Source: Acidobacteriota bacterium (GTDB lineage Bacteria; Acidobacteriota; Vicinamibacteria; Marinacidobacterales; Marinacidobacteraceae). Taken from it: DNA of 64,000 nucleotides. Each line of letters starts with the position of its first letter. The stretch's first letter is position 1. The stretch covers positions 17,978-81,977 of the forward strand of contig JAJEIY010000054.1 in the NCBI GenBank assembly GCA_022828085.1, written 5' to 3'. Shown here piece after piece: positions 26,092 to 34,733 of the stretch. Made by a program: the position numbers and the translations under genes. A model generated the notes under the pieces. It was not told the DNA's origin. It did not search any database and was given only the letters and a program-made list of their open reading frames with translations.

Positions 26092-26808
26092 GTGACCACG
26101 CCCCTCTTCGAGGCCGAGCGCGTCACCCGGCGCTACCGGGAGGTCCCGGTGGTGGACGAGGTGAGCCTCGCGGTGGCCGCCGGCGAGATCGTCGGCCTGC
26201 TGGGCCCGAACGGCGCGGGAAAGACCACTCTCATCCGGATGGCCGCGACGCTCGCCCGGCCCTCCTCCGGCGCCCTCCGCTACCGGGGGGTGGAACTGAA
26301 GAAGGCCACTCCGGCGGCGCGCGGCTGGATCGGCTTCGCCTCCCACCAGTCGCTCCTCTACCCGGAGCTGACCGTCGCCGAGAACCTGCGCTTTCACCGG
26401 CGCCTCCACGGGGTCCGCACCGACATCGGCGAACTGCTCGAGCGGCACGGGCTCACCGCCGTCGCCGGCGTCCCGGCGCGGCACCTCTCGCGGGGAACGG
26501 CGCAGCGGGCGACCCTCGCCCGGGCGCTGCTGCACGAGCCGGACCTGCTGCTCCTCGATGAGCCCTTCGCCGGCCTCGACGGCGCGGCCCGCGAGCGGCT
26601 CGCCGGCATGGTGCGGGCGGCGCGCGGGCGCGGCGCGGCGGTGCTCTTCGCCAGCCACGACGTGGACCGGGCGGTCGAACTCGCCGACCGGGCGCTCGTC
26701 CTCCAGCGGGGCCGGGTGGTCCTCGACGATCCGGCCGCCGACCCCGACACCGTCCGCCGTACCTACGACACCGCCGCCGCCGGCTATCCCGCGGGAGGGA
26801 CCGCGTGA
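26092..26808 (+). CDS. ccmA: Cytochrome c maturation ABC ATPase CcmA
   Basis: This 238-residue ATPase has Walker A LLGPNGAGKTTLIRM, Q-loop ASHQSLLYPEL, signature LSRGTAQRATLARALL, Walker B LLLLDEPFAGLD and H-loop FASHDVDRAVEL. With CcmB and CcmC/D it releases holo-CcmE from the heme-loading complex. GTG 26092 opens the frame directly before LFEAERVTRRY. The stop overlaps the ccmB GTG (GTGA). Identification as CcmA rests on the adjacent CcmB-like gene. Confidence 0.87.
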   Translation: MTTPLFEAERVTRRYREVPVVDEVSLAVAAGEIVGLLGPNGAGKTTLIRMAATLARPSSGALRYRGVELKKATPAARGWIGFASHQSLLYPELTVAENLRFHRRLHGVRTDIGELLERHGLTAVAGVPARHLSRGTAQRATLARALLHEPDLLLLDEPFAGLDGAARERLAGMVRAARGRGAAVLFASHDVDRAVELADRALVLQRGRVVLDDPAADPDTVRRTYDTAAAGYPAGGTA

Positions 26809-27488
26809 CCACCTTCTCGGCGGCGGCGGCCATCGCCGGGAAGGACCTGCTGAGCGAGGCCCGCTCCCGCGAACGGCTTCCGGCGATGCTCCTCTTCGCG
26901 GCGCTCGTGCTGCTGGTGATGCACTTCGCGATCGGGCTCGATTCGGCGGACCGGCGGGACCTCGCCCCCGGAGTGCTCCAGGCGGCCTTCCTCTTCGCCG
27001 GGACGCTGGGGCTTTATCGGAGCTTCGCCCCCGAGACCGACGCGATGGCGATCCACGGGCTGATGCTCGGCCCGGTGGACCGGTCGGCGATCTACTTCGG
27101 GAAGCTGGCCTCGGGGACCCTCCTGCTGCTCGCCGTCCAGATTCCGGTGGTCCTGCTCTACGAACTCTTCTTCCGGGCGAACCTTTTGGGGGGCCAGTCC
27201 GTAAGTGGTCTGCTGCTCTTCGGCGCGATCCTCCTGTGCTTCTCCCTCGGTTTCATGGCTCTCGGCACCACGGTGGCGGCGATCTGCGCCGCGACCCCGG
27301 TGCGCGAGGTGCTGCTGCCCCTGCTGCTGTTCCCGCTCTCGGCTCCGCTGCTGATCGCCGGAGTGTCCGGAGTGCGGGCGGCGATGGCGGGAGAGCCCGT
27401 CTGGGAGGCCGCCCGCTTCCTGGTGCTGGCCGCGGTGGCGTTCGTCTCGGTCTCATGGATGTGCTTCGAGTTCGCGCTCGAGGAGTAG
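26805..27488 (+). CDS. ccmB: Cytochrome c maturation ABC permease CcmB
   Basis: This 227-residue protein has about six membrane helices and the CcmB pattern. It opens IAGKDLLSEARSRERLPAML, then FAGTLGLYRSFAPETD, DRSAIYFGKLASGTLLLL and a helix ending PVREVLLPLLLFPL. CcmB is the membrane partner of CcmA. Length is standard. No ccmC or ccmD follows; instead an outer-membrane protein gene overlaps its 3' end by 34 bases, so those subunits must be encoded elsewhere. Confidence 0.88.
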   Translation: MTTFSAAAAIAGKDLLSEARSRERLPAMLLFAALVLLVMHFAIGLDSADRRDLAPGVLQAAFLFAGTLGLYRSFAPETDAMAIHGLMLGPVDRSAIYFGKLASGTLLLLAVQIPVVLLYELFFRANLLGGQSVSGLLLFGAILLCFSLGFMALGTTVAAICAATPVREVLLPLLLFPLSAPLLIAGVSGVRAAMAGEPVWEAARFLVLAAVAFVSVSWMCFEFALEE

Positions 27489-29644
27489 CGCTTCTCGGGC
27501 TCCTGCTGCTGGCCGCCGGCCCCGTCTCCGCCCAGGAGGAGCACCAGGAAGGGCACGACCAGGTCCTCGACGTTCCGCTGGTGGAGGAGGTCCCCGTGGC
27601 CGACGGCCGGCTCGACGAGGAGGTCTGGGCGCTCGCGGCGGTCGCCGACGGCTTCATCCAGACCGAGCCGGTGGACGGCGCCGAGCCGACCTACGCCACG
27701 GAGGTCTACGTCGCCTACACGCGGGACGCGCTGCTGATCGGCGCCCGGATGGAGGACGACGACCCCGCGGCGATCGTCGCCCGCGAGTACCGGCGCGACG
27801 CCAACATCGAGAGCGACGACAACTTCTTCATCGTGCTCGACACCTACCACGACCACCGGAGCGCGGTCTTCTTCAGCACGAACGCGGTGGGGACCCGGCA
27901 GGACGGCCTCGTCCAGAACGAGGGCGCGGCCATCAACAACGAGTGGGACGGTGTCTGGCGGGTGGGGTCGCGGCGGACCGAGGACGGCTGGGCCACCGAG
28001 ATGGTGATCCCCTTCGAGACGCTCCGCTTCCCGCGCGGGACGCCCGAGTTCGGAGTGAACTTCGGCCGGCAGGTGGCGCGCACCCGCGAGATCAGCTTCT
28101 GGGCTCCGATCTCGGTGGACTGGGGCTTCAACGCGATGTGGCGGGTCTCCGCCTACGGGGTGATGCACGGGATGGAGCACGCGAATCCCGGCGGCCGCAT
28201 CAAGCTGAAGCCCTTCGGGGTCGCCGGGATCACCGGCGAGGGCGAGGAACGGGCGGGGACCACCGACCTGGGGCTCGACGCCAAGGTCTCGCTCGGGTCG
28301 AACCTGAACCTCGACGTGACCCTGAACACCGACTTCGCGCAGGTGGAGGCCGACGAGCAGCAGGTGAACCTGACCCGCTTCGAGCTCTTCTTCCCCGAGC
28401 AGCGCGAGTTCTTCCTGGAAAACGCCGGCCTCTTCCAGGTCGGCGAGACGACCCGGCCCTTCGAGCCGCCGGAGATGTTCCTGTTCTTCAGCCGCCGGAT
28501 CGGACTCTCGGAGGACGGCGAGATCATCCCCATCGTCGGCGGGGCGCGCGTCACCGGCAAGCTGGGCGCCACCGACGTGGGCGCCTTCCACATCCGCCAG
28601 CAGGAGTTCGAGGGGGTGTCGCCGGCCACCGGGTTCACCGCGCTGCGCCTCCGGCGGGACGTGCTGGAGCGGAGTTCCATCGGGGTGATGGCGCTCGACC
28701 GGACGGAAACCGGGGGCGACTCGCACCGGGTCGGCGCCGCGGACTTCTCGTGGGCGCCCACCGAGTCCGCCACCATCACCGGATTCGCCGCCCAGAGCGC
28801 CACTCCGGGCGTCGAGGGACGGGAAAGCGCCTTCGGCGTGACCGGACAGATGGGCGACGACCGCTGGAACATGTTCGCGACCTACACCGACATCGGCGAG
28901 GGATTCCGCTCCGAACTCGGCTTCGTGCCGCGGACCGGGGTGCGGAAGGTCCGCGTGGACGGGCTCTGGAGCCCGCGGATCGGCCGCTACGGCATCCGGC
29001 AGATCTTCATGGGGCCGGGCATCATCCGCATCACCGAGCCCGACGGTTCCATCCAGACCCAAAACGTCAGCCTCGGACCCTTCTTCCTCTTCGACGACGG
29101 CAGCCAATTCTTCTTCAACGTCTCGCAGAACATCGAGGGACTGAGCGAGTCCTTCGAGCTGCGCGACGGCGTCGTGATCGAGGAGGGCCAGTACACGACC
29201 ACCGACTTCATGACGATGGCCAACACATCGGAAAGCCGGCGGGTCTCGTTCAACCTCTTCGCCATGAACAACGGCTTCTTCGACGGCCGGCTCCGGGTGT
29301 ACTCGCCCGGCGTGGCCGTCCGCCCGCATCCCCGGGTCCGGCTCCAGGTCAACTACTCGCGGAGCGAGGTCCGCCTCCCACAGGACAACGGCCACTTCAA
29401 CACCAACCTCGTCGTGCTCCGCGGCCTCGTGGCGCTCTCCCCGGACGCCTTCATCCGCGGCCTCCTCCAGTGGAACGACGACGACGGCAACTTCTCCGGC
29501 AACGTCCAGCTCCGCTGGAACTACCGCCCCGGCAGCGACATCTACGTGGTCTACAACGAGCGCCAGCCCTTCGGCATGGACAGCGACGAGCCCTCCTACC
29601 GCGAACTCCTAGCCAAGCTCACCTGGTACTGGGTCCCGGGCTAA
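27455..29644 (+). CDS. DUF5916 outer-membrane protein with N-terminal CBM9-like domain
   Basis: This 729-residue protein has a signal peptide ending GPVSAQEEHQ. Residues about 35-200 form a carbohydrate-binding family 9-like sandwich (VADGRLDEEVWALAAVADGF, then EVYVAYTRDALLIGARMED). DUF5916 follows from about 230 to the end, including VNLTRFELFFPEQREFFLEN. It finishes with alternating strands and a terminal aromatic residue typical of outer-membrane beta barrels. Function is unknown; the family is abundant in Acidobacteriota, Gemmatimonadota and Bacteroidota. The ATG lies inside ccmB. Confidence 0.85.
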   Translation: MDVLRVRARGVALLGLLLLAAGPVSAQEEHQEGHDQVLDVPLVEEVPVADGRLDEEVWALAAVADGFIQTEPVDGAEPTYATEVYVAYTRDALLIGARMEDDDPAAIVAREYRRDANIESDDNFFIVLDTYHDHRSAVFFSTNAVGTRQDGLVQNEGAAINNEWDGVWRVGSRRTEDGWATEMVIPFETLRFPRGTPEFGVNFGRQVARTREISFWAPISVDWGFNAMWRVSAYGVMHGMEHANPGGRIKLKPFGVAGITGEGEERAGTTDLGLDAKVSLGSNLNLDVTLNTDFAQVEADEQQVNLTRFELFFPEQREFFLENAGLFQVGETTRPFEPPEMFLFFSRRIGLSEDGEIIPIVGGARVTGKLGATDVGAFHIRQQEFEGVSPATGFTALRLRRDVLERSSIGVMALDRTETGGDSHRVGAADFSWAPTESATITGFAAQSATPGVEGRESAFGVTGQMGDDRWNMFATYTDIGEGFRSELGFVPRTGVRKVRVDGLWSPRIGRYGIRQIFMGPGIIRITEPDGSIQTQNVSLGPFFLFDDGSQFFFNVSQNIEGLSESFELRDGVVIEEGQYTTTDFMTMANTSESRRVSFNLFAMNNGFFDGRLRVYSPGVAVRPHPRVRLQVNYSRSEVRLPQDNGHFNTNLVVLRGLVALSPDAFIRGLLQWNDDDGNFSGNVQLRWNYRPGSDIYVVYNERQPFGMDSDEPSYRELLAKLTWYWVPG

Positions 29645-29686
29645 GGGAAACGGCCTGGAGCGCCCCCCGCCTCCATAACGGCAACG

Positions 29687-29909
29687 GCTTGGAACGCCGG
29701 CTTCAGCCGGCACCCGCTGCGCAACAGCGCAGCGGAACCGCACACCGCCACCCATCCTCACAGCCCACACGGCTTGGAACGCCGGCTTCAGCCGGCACCC
29801 GCTGCGCGAGAGCGCAGCGGAACCGCCCAAGCCACCAACCCGCACGGCAGTAACGGCTTGGAGCGCCGGTCTCCGACCGGCACCCGCGCGCCGAGAGGTG
29901 CGCGGAACC
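29687..29909. repeat. Three class A REP-like repeats in direct order
   Basis: Copies start near 29687, 29772 and 29855, a spacing of 83-85 bases. First hairpins: GCCGGC-ttca-GCCGGC twice and GCCGGT-ctccg-ACCGGC once. Second hairpins: CGCTGCGC-aaca-GCGCAGCG, CGCTGCGC-gaga-GCGCAGCG and GCGCGCC-gagag-GTGCGCG. They lie after the DUF5916 gene and could act as transcript ends. Confidence 0.8.
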
Positions 29910-30059
29910 AAGTACCCCCGACCCAGCCGGGACGGCCATCTTCGCTTCGACTTTCCACAATGGGCTCGCTCGCGGGAAGAAATCGAGCGGTTTTTCGTCT
30001 AGAGAAGAGAGAGCAGCAACCCTCCTTCAGTGCCGCTCCATCACCGAGAGGACCCCCTC

Positions 30060-30380
30060 ATGCCCGAGCCCCAGCCGGAAAACCCCGTCGCGCTGTACGC
30101 TGCCGTCCAGGAGATTCGGTCCATGGCGGGCGACAACGTGATGACGCAAATCACGGCGCATTTCCAGACGATCGAAGCACGGCTCGAGGTCGCCGAGGCG
30201 CGGCGCGAGGCAGCCGAAACCCGGCGTTGGGCGCAGCAACAGGCCTCGCTGGCGCAATTGGTGGAACGGGTGGACGCCATCCAGCGCGAGTTGCGCCTCA
30301 TCTGGCGGGTTCTCTGCGCGGTGGTCCTCCCACTCGTCGCCCTTGCGGTCCGGGACCTGGTCCTCCCGCTTCTTCAGTAG
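30060..30380 (+). CDS. Small coiled-coil protein with C-terminal membrane helix
   Basis: This protein of about 106 residues starts at ATG 30060, preceded by GAGAGGA. Residues 20-80 are a coiled coil (FQTIEARLEVAEARREAAET), and the end is one hydrophobic helix (RVLCAVVLPLVALAVRDLVL). It would be anchored by its C-terminus with the coil in the cytoplasm. I do not recognise a family. The gene at 19.6-20.0 kb has the same two elements in opposite order. Confidence 0.45.
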   Translation: MPEPQPENPVALYAAVQEIRSMAGDNVMTQITAHFQTIEARLEVAEARREAAETRRWAQQQASLAQLVERVDAIQRELRLIWRVLCAVVLPLVALAVRDLVLPLLQ

Positions 30381-30390
30381 CAGCGGACCG

Positions 30391-30450
30391 GGACCGCCGG
30401 CTTCCAGGCCGGCACCGCGGGCCGAAAGGGCTGCGAAACCCGGAACTCCC
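30391..30450. repeat. Diverged REP-like repeat
   Basis: GGACCGCCGGC-ttccag-GCCGGCACC followed by an imperfect second stem and GAAACCCGGAACTCCC. It mixes features of the two repeat classes and marks the left border of the 30-45 kb island. Confidence 0.45.
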
Positions 30451-30466
30451 GCGCGAGCAGCCCCCG

Positions 30467-31315
30467 CTACTCCACGCGACGCGACTCCCGCCCCGCAACG
30501 AACACCGAGGTCACCTTGCCGGATTCGTTCACCTCGAAATGCACGCGTTTCCCGTCAGCGCTCGATCCATCGTTCTCCAGGACGAACGCATGAGTGGAAC
30601 CCGTCGGCCGCAACACACCAGTCGCGATGTCTTGCTGCGGGGAAGTCGGGAAAAGGATCACCAATCGGTTCTCGTGACGCAGGACCGTGGTGTCGCCGCC
30701 GGGGCCTCGATAGGTCCCGACGTAGCGGCCCCAGTCAGAGGACGCGCCCCCATCACCAGAAGGGGGTGCAGCGGGATCCACGCCGTCGTTAATGAACAGT
30801 TGAACTCCCCAGTCGCAGGTACCCGTGCACGACACCATCTCGACCAACAAGGTCGTGATCCCCGATTCGGCCGGAGTGAAGACCAGAATGGGAAGGTCGT
30901 CAGACAGAACGTCCGAGTCGAGAACATCATCCGTTGAGTCGTAGGCGGTCAGGTCGAGATCGGTGCAACCGAGATCGCATATCCCCTGGGCCGTGTACCG
31001 GATTCCCGAACATGTATGCACCTGGACGATCGCCGAGTCTCCCGCGTCCAAGGTACCTGTGAGGGGACCATGGGACAGAAAGCTGCCACCCTCGTCCATC
31101 CTTTCCCTTATGCCCTCGAGCACGTCGGCAACCCATCGGTCGAGAGATTGGGCGGACACCGGAATGGGCGTCGCGGTCATGATCAGACCACCGATCAGGC
31201 AAGCCGCGGCGCGACAGCGAGATTTGCGCAGACGACGAGCGGCCTCCCACCGAGTCTTGTGGTCGGCAACGGGCCGAATTGGCGGGTTCGTACGCCGCGG
31301 GGAACATTGGGGCAC
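30467..31315 (-). CDS. Secreted PPC-like two-domain protein, paralog 1
   Basis: This 282-residue protein is one of three full-length paralogs (others at 36.0 and 36.9 kb). An Arg-rich leader and a signal peptide (CLIGGLIMTATPIPVSAQS) are followed by a first domain with GICDLGCTDLDLTAYD and MVSCTGTCDWGVQLFI. Four Cys and a DLDL strand resemble bacterial pre-peptidase C-terminal sandwiches. The second domain (GRYVGTYRGPGGDTTVLRHE to SVFVAGRESRRVE) resembles the small beta domain C-terminal to beta-lactamase-like hydrolases. No catalytic residues are seen. GTG 31315 is chosen because GAGG stands 8-9 bases before the same GTG in all three paralogs. Confidence 0.7.
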   Translation of the reverse strand: MPQCSPRRTNPPIRPVADHKTRWEAARRLRKSRCRAAACLIGGLIMTATPIPVSAQSLDRWVADVLEGIRERMDEGGSFLSHGPLTGTLDAGDSAIVQVHTCSGIRYTAQGICDLGCTDLDLTAYDSTDDVLDSDVLSDDLPILVFTPAESGITTLLVEMVSCTGTCDWGVQLFINDGVDPAAPPSGDGGASSDWGRYVGTYRGPGGDTTVLRHENRLVILFPTSPQQDIATGVLRPTGSTHAFVLENDGSSADGKRVHFEVNESGKVTSVFVAGRESRRVE

Positions 31316-31441
31316 GTTGCTGGCCTCCTCAGGGACTAGATGCAAGAGTCCAACCTCATCTCTCCATGTGCGGACCCGGTGTGATTTCGGCCGCTTCAAA
31401 TTGCTTCCGAGACAGTTGCTCTGTGACGGTGCACCCGGGCG

Positions 31442-31735
31442 ATGGGGAACAGCCTCCGCTCCACTAAGGGGCAACGCACGGTCAGTCTCTGCGTCACACG
31501 GCGCCCGCAGGTTGAAATCGAGAGACGAACAATTGAAGGAAAGTCAAAGCCACCCCGCCTGGGTGACTCTGCCGTACAAGATGTCTCCGTGGTGGACTCA
31601 GCCGATCGAGAACATACCGCTCGGACGGTCAATCGTCCCCCGCTCCGCATCGGACTAGCCCTCTCGGGTCGAGGATTCCGGGCCGCACTGTTCCATCTCG
31701 GTGTATTCGTCGCGTTGAAGAACTGGTCGTCATGA
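31442..31735 (+). pseudogene. N-terminal fragment of a patatin-like phospholipase
   Basis: The frame ends IGLALSGRGFRAALFHLGV, then FVALKNWSS and stop. This is the oxyanion-hole segment that opens patatin-like phospholipases (GLALSGGGFRAA...HLGVL). The middle Gly of the glycine run is Arg here. The protein stops before the GxSxG nucleophile, so it cannot be active, and no frame downstream continues the domain. It is a truncated remnant inside the accessory island. Confidence 0.6.
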
Positions 31736-32065
31736 AAAGAGCTGACGGAATGGGTGTCACCGTCCCAACGGCGGATCATCCAGCGGTCATGCCAGTGCCT
31801 GGCCACGGACGGGACGCTGCGAGGCGTCCTCTGAAGCAGCTCCGTACCGCTTGTCCACATTCCGCGGGCACGCCCCGCACCAAGATCACAGCGTGATCAG
31901 GAACGCGGGCGCATTGCTCATCGCGCTGTTCCCGCCGCGCGTCCCGTCCGTTAGTGCGATGGCACCCTACCGAAGGTATGAAAGTGGCCGGTATCCTCTC
32001 AAGACTGAACGACGCCCGATGGCGATGTACGCGCGGGAGCGCCTCTGCAAGGGAGAAAACGAACC
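31736..32065. other. Gene-free stretch
   Basis: I see no supportable gene, repeat or structured RNA here. The last 25 bases contain GGGAG upstream of the ATG at 32066 and so belong to the leader of the small PPC-like gene. Confidence 0.4.
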
Positions 32066-32434
32066 ATGAGCGCGCTGATGACCATCCTTGCCCTGGTGAC
32101 CGGGTCGACCCAGCCTGAGCGGGACGCAATCCACACCGTTTCCGGAAATCTGAGCCCAGAGGAGTCGACACGGGTCAAGTACCAGGTTCCGGAAAGTGCA
32201 GAGTACTGGATCAGCGGAAGATGCGACCACGACTGCTTGGACCTTGATCTGGAGGTCTGGCGAGCTACCTTCGCCGAAACGGAGTGGCAGGACGCCGATT
32301 TCGCGCCCGACTACGTTCCCGTTGTTTCGGCATCGACCGAGGAAGGCGAGTTCCTGATCGTCGAGGTCACCATGACCGAATGTGACGCCGCTTACTGCAG
32401 TTGGAACCTGGAAATGAGCATAGAGCGGGACTAG
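32066..32434 (+). CDS. Stand-alone mini version of the secreted PPC-like domain
   Basis: This 122-residue protein consists of a short hydrophobic start (MSALMTILALVTGSTQ) and one domain. The domain matches the first domain of the 30.5/36.0/36.9-kb paralogs: YWISGRCDHDCLDLDLEVW, then DFAPDYVPVV and EVTMTECDAAYCSWNLEM. The four Cys, the DLDL strand and the closing Cys-x-W strand are kept. The C-terminal domain is absent, and it is on the opposite strand to the large paralogs. The start has a good GGGAG site. It is probably exported, with a weak signal. Confidence 0.6.
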   Translation: MSALMTILALVTGSTQPERDAIHTVSGNLSPEESTRVKYQVPESAEYWISGRCDHDCLDLDLEVWRATFAETEWQDADFAPDYVPVVSASTEEGEFLIVEVTMTECDAAYCSWNLEMSIERD

Positions 32435-32815
32435 CAGGGCGCGGGAGTAGCCTGAGGGCAGACGCACTGACGGTTCATCGGCAATCCGGCATTCGCGCGG
32501 ACGACTCGCCGGGACCACGAATTAGACGACGGCAGACCAAGACGTCGAACTCCCCAGCGCCGAACTGTCGGAGCAGATCCCGATGCCACATGTCCGCCAT
32601 CGCCCGGTACAGCCCCAAGGCCGAAGACGCTTCCGGCGAAGCAAGGTGTCCATCGCGTCGAGGCACAAAGCCGCAACACAGGCCATCGAGCCGTCCGGCG
32701 CTGCGGAGGGGCACCGAGTCATTCAGTCGCCCTCTCGCCATAAGAACCGGAGATCCTGTGGACAGGAAGCCGCTGACCCGAGCCGCGGAATCCGACACGG
32801 CTCCGATTCCATCCC
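32435..32815. other. Stretch without a recognisable gene
   Basis: Several minus-strand frames are open here (one of up to 133 residues, 32475-32876), but none shows a family motif or convincing composition. The longest overlaps the DUF1353-like gene out of frame. It may be remnant DNA. Confidence 0.35.
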
Positions 32816-33355
32816 TCAGGGTATGCCGTACAGTTTCTTTAGCAAGTTCACGCGCGGCGGCCAGTTTTGGGGCCATGCCGCACCACCAGAAAATTCCCTA
32901 ACGATCTCGTAGTGAAGGTCAGCGTTGGGCGCTCTGTCCCGCCGCAAAATCTCCCTGAAACACCTGTCCGCCCATCTCCTTACGCCGATCAAATGGCTCC
33001 ACGGAGGTGTGCCGGGGTGCACGGGCCTCTCGTCATTGTGTGTGAAGACAGCGAGCTCCCGTAATGCCTCGTAGATGGCGTCATGATGAAGAGTCGCCTC
33101 CATTCTGTCCGTTCTATTGAGATCAATAAAGGGAAAAGAGACCCCATCCCATTCGTAGTCAGGCTGAACAGTGAGCACCGAACTCGCGCCATCCGGCATA
33201 AGAACACACTTACCTTTCGCCCATTCGCGTAGTGGCACTCCATCGCCGAACACGGTTTGCGGGACTGATGTTGTGGTCCTGACCACAACGACCGACGTCG
33301 TAACGAAAACGGACTTGCCGTCCTGCTTTTTGATCCTGTACTGATTCTCAATCAT
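32816..33355 (-). CDS. DUF1353-like protein
   Basis: This 179-residue protein has the DUF1353 layout: a strand-rich start, then YEWDGVSFPF where the family has a P-x-G-F-x-x-D-G-A-S/x-x-P box. The conserved HHDAIYEALRE helix (family: H-D-x-x-Y) follows, and near the end ADRCFREILRRDRAP. DUF1353 proteins are common in phages and accessory DNA; function unknown. Codon use is AT-richer than in the surrounding chromosome. The same transcript may continue from the pentapeptide-repeat gene upstream, 43 bases away. Confidence 0.65.
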   Translation of the reverse strand: MIENQYRIKKQDGKSVFVTTSVVVVRTTTSVPQTVFGDGVPLREWAKGKCVLMPDGASSVLTVQPDYEWDGVSFPFIDLNRTDRMEATLHHDAIYEALRELAVFTHNDERPVHPGTPPWSHLIGVRRWADRCFREILRRDRAPNADLHYEIVREFSGGAAWPQNWPPRVNLLKKLYGIP

Positions 33356-33397
33356 TCCAACAAATCTCCCAATTTGAGTAACACTCGATACTATGTC

Positions 33398-34222
33398 CTA
33401 GCTCCGGTGCGCGCTGGTCGTAACACAGTTCCACGTTCTAACGGATCGATCTATCTTGATGTCCAGACCCGCTGCCTCCCTCTTCTGTTTGCTCGACAGT
33501 TGATCTCCGTCTCTCCTAGTATTCGCTAAGTTCGCGTTCCTTAGATCTGCAAAGCGGAGATCCGCATCCCTCAAGTCTGCGCCTGAGAGATCAGTATTCC
33601 TCAGATTCGCACCTCTGAGGTCAGCGCCCCTAAGGTCTGTATAGATCAAGCGTGCACCTTCCAGATCGGCACACGTTAGGCTTGTCCCCTTCAAACTTGC
33701 TCCGTCCAAAACTGCATCGCGAAGACTCGATGCCGTAACTCCGATACCTGTAAGTAACTCTATGCTTGCGCAGTTGTCGACATAGAGCGCATTTGTTTCC
33801 TCCTGAGGATCAGAAGCCGCGTCGAACAAATTGGCAAAGTGTTGGAGGTAGGAACGTTTGTCGCTCGGCGAGTCAGCCCTAACGTCTGGACGTGGTCGGA
33901 GCTCTGCGCGATCTAGTCGCGCACAAACAAGGTCCGCACCCTCGAAGTTCACGCCGAGCAGGACTCGATTTGACAGGTCGACCCTAAAGAAGGACTCGCC
34001 CCTTTGGTTTAGGTACTCTAGAGCAGGTGTGGCGCCCACACTGTTGTCCGCAGCCGTTGCGCGTTCCCACATTAGCGTCCGCCGTTCGTCCGCTCGATCT
34101 GAGAGTTCGACACAGAATCCAACGACACCAATCCCTACAGCGACGAGCTGTAGACCTTGCAAGACAACGTTATATCGCCCCGCCATAACGGCTTTCCAGA
34201 TCGTTTTGACTGGTGTGGTCAT
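33398..34222 (-). CDS. Membrane-anchored pentapeptide-repeat protein
   Basis: This 274-residue protein has an N-terminal membrane helix near residues 22-38 (QLVAVGIGVVGFCVELSD). Pentapeptide repeats (A-D/N-L-x-x) lie in two blocks, near 75-108 and then 165-235 (DLRGADLRGANLRNTDLSGA and so on). Such repeats fold into a right-handed beta helix of about ten coils here. Functions range from DNA mimicry to scaffold; the membrane anchor argues against a gyrase-mimic. The gene is clearly poorer in GC than its neighbours, a sign of transfer. Confidence 0.8.
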   Translation of the reverse strand: MTTPVKTIWKAVMAGRYNVVLQGLQLVAVGIGVVGFCVELSDRADERRTLMWERATAADNSVGATPALEYLNQRGESFFRVDLSNRVLLGVNFEGADLVCARLDRAELRPRPDVRADSPSDKRSYLQHFANLFDAASDPQEETNALYVDNCASIELLTGIGVTASSLRDAVLDGASLKGTSLTCADLEGARLIYTDLRGADLRGANLRNTDLSGADLRDADLRFADLRNANLANTRRDGDQLSSKQKREAAGLDIKIDRSVRTWNCVTTSAHRS

Positions 34223-34243
34223 GGGTCGCGACCCTCCGGGCTA

Positions 34244-34733
34244 GAGACAAAGACCACTTGTACTGAACCCGAAGAGACGCTGGACGCTCGGTCGCTTTCC
34301 GGGCCGATCATGTTCCAAGGGAGGTGTATGGCGTAAGGACGAAATCGTCGCGAGCAAACCTCGTTTTCATGAGAGGCGAATTGGGATTTATCGCCCATTG
34401 CGACGCCGAGAGAGCTGAACTTTGAACACGAACAATTGTCCGATGGTCATTGCGAAGACTCGGGGCACTCTGATCGAGGCAGCGGACACGGCGCGATGGC
34501 GCCTCCGTCGCCCGCGTTTCCACCTACTGGCCGCGTTAAGCGCGGTTCCGTTCTCTCAGCGCCTCGGTTCGCGCGTCGCACGAGAGCCGCTCCCCGGTTG
34601 CGCACGGCAGCGTCATTGGCGCCGGTTTCGCGCTCCCGCGCGGCTCCTACTGGGAGGACTGGACCGACCAAGAAGCCGACGGTCCACGCGATTCCGGCGC
34701 GCCCGCGATTGCCTCGGCTGATCGCGGCGGCTG
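34244..34733. other. Gene-free stretch between pentapeptide gene and MORN pseudogene
   Basis: No gene is supportable. A short sequence at 34415-34438 (CTGAACTTTGAACAC then GAACAATTG) resembles ones at 31511-31535 and 38891-38915. GC content rises sharply after about 34480, so this may be a module boundary. Confidence 0.4.

Noticed and set aside
32475..32876. A 133-residue minus-strand protein
   Set aside because: It overlaps the DUF1353-like gene in another frame and has no recognisable motif or start context.
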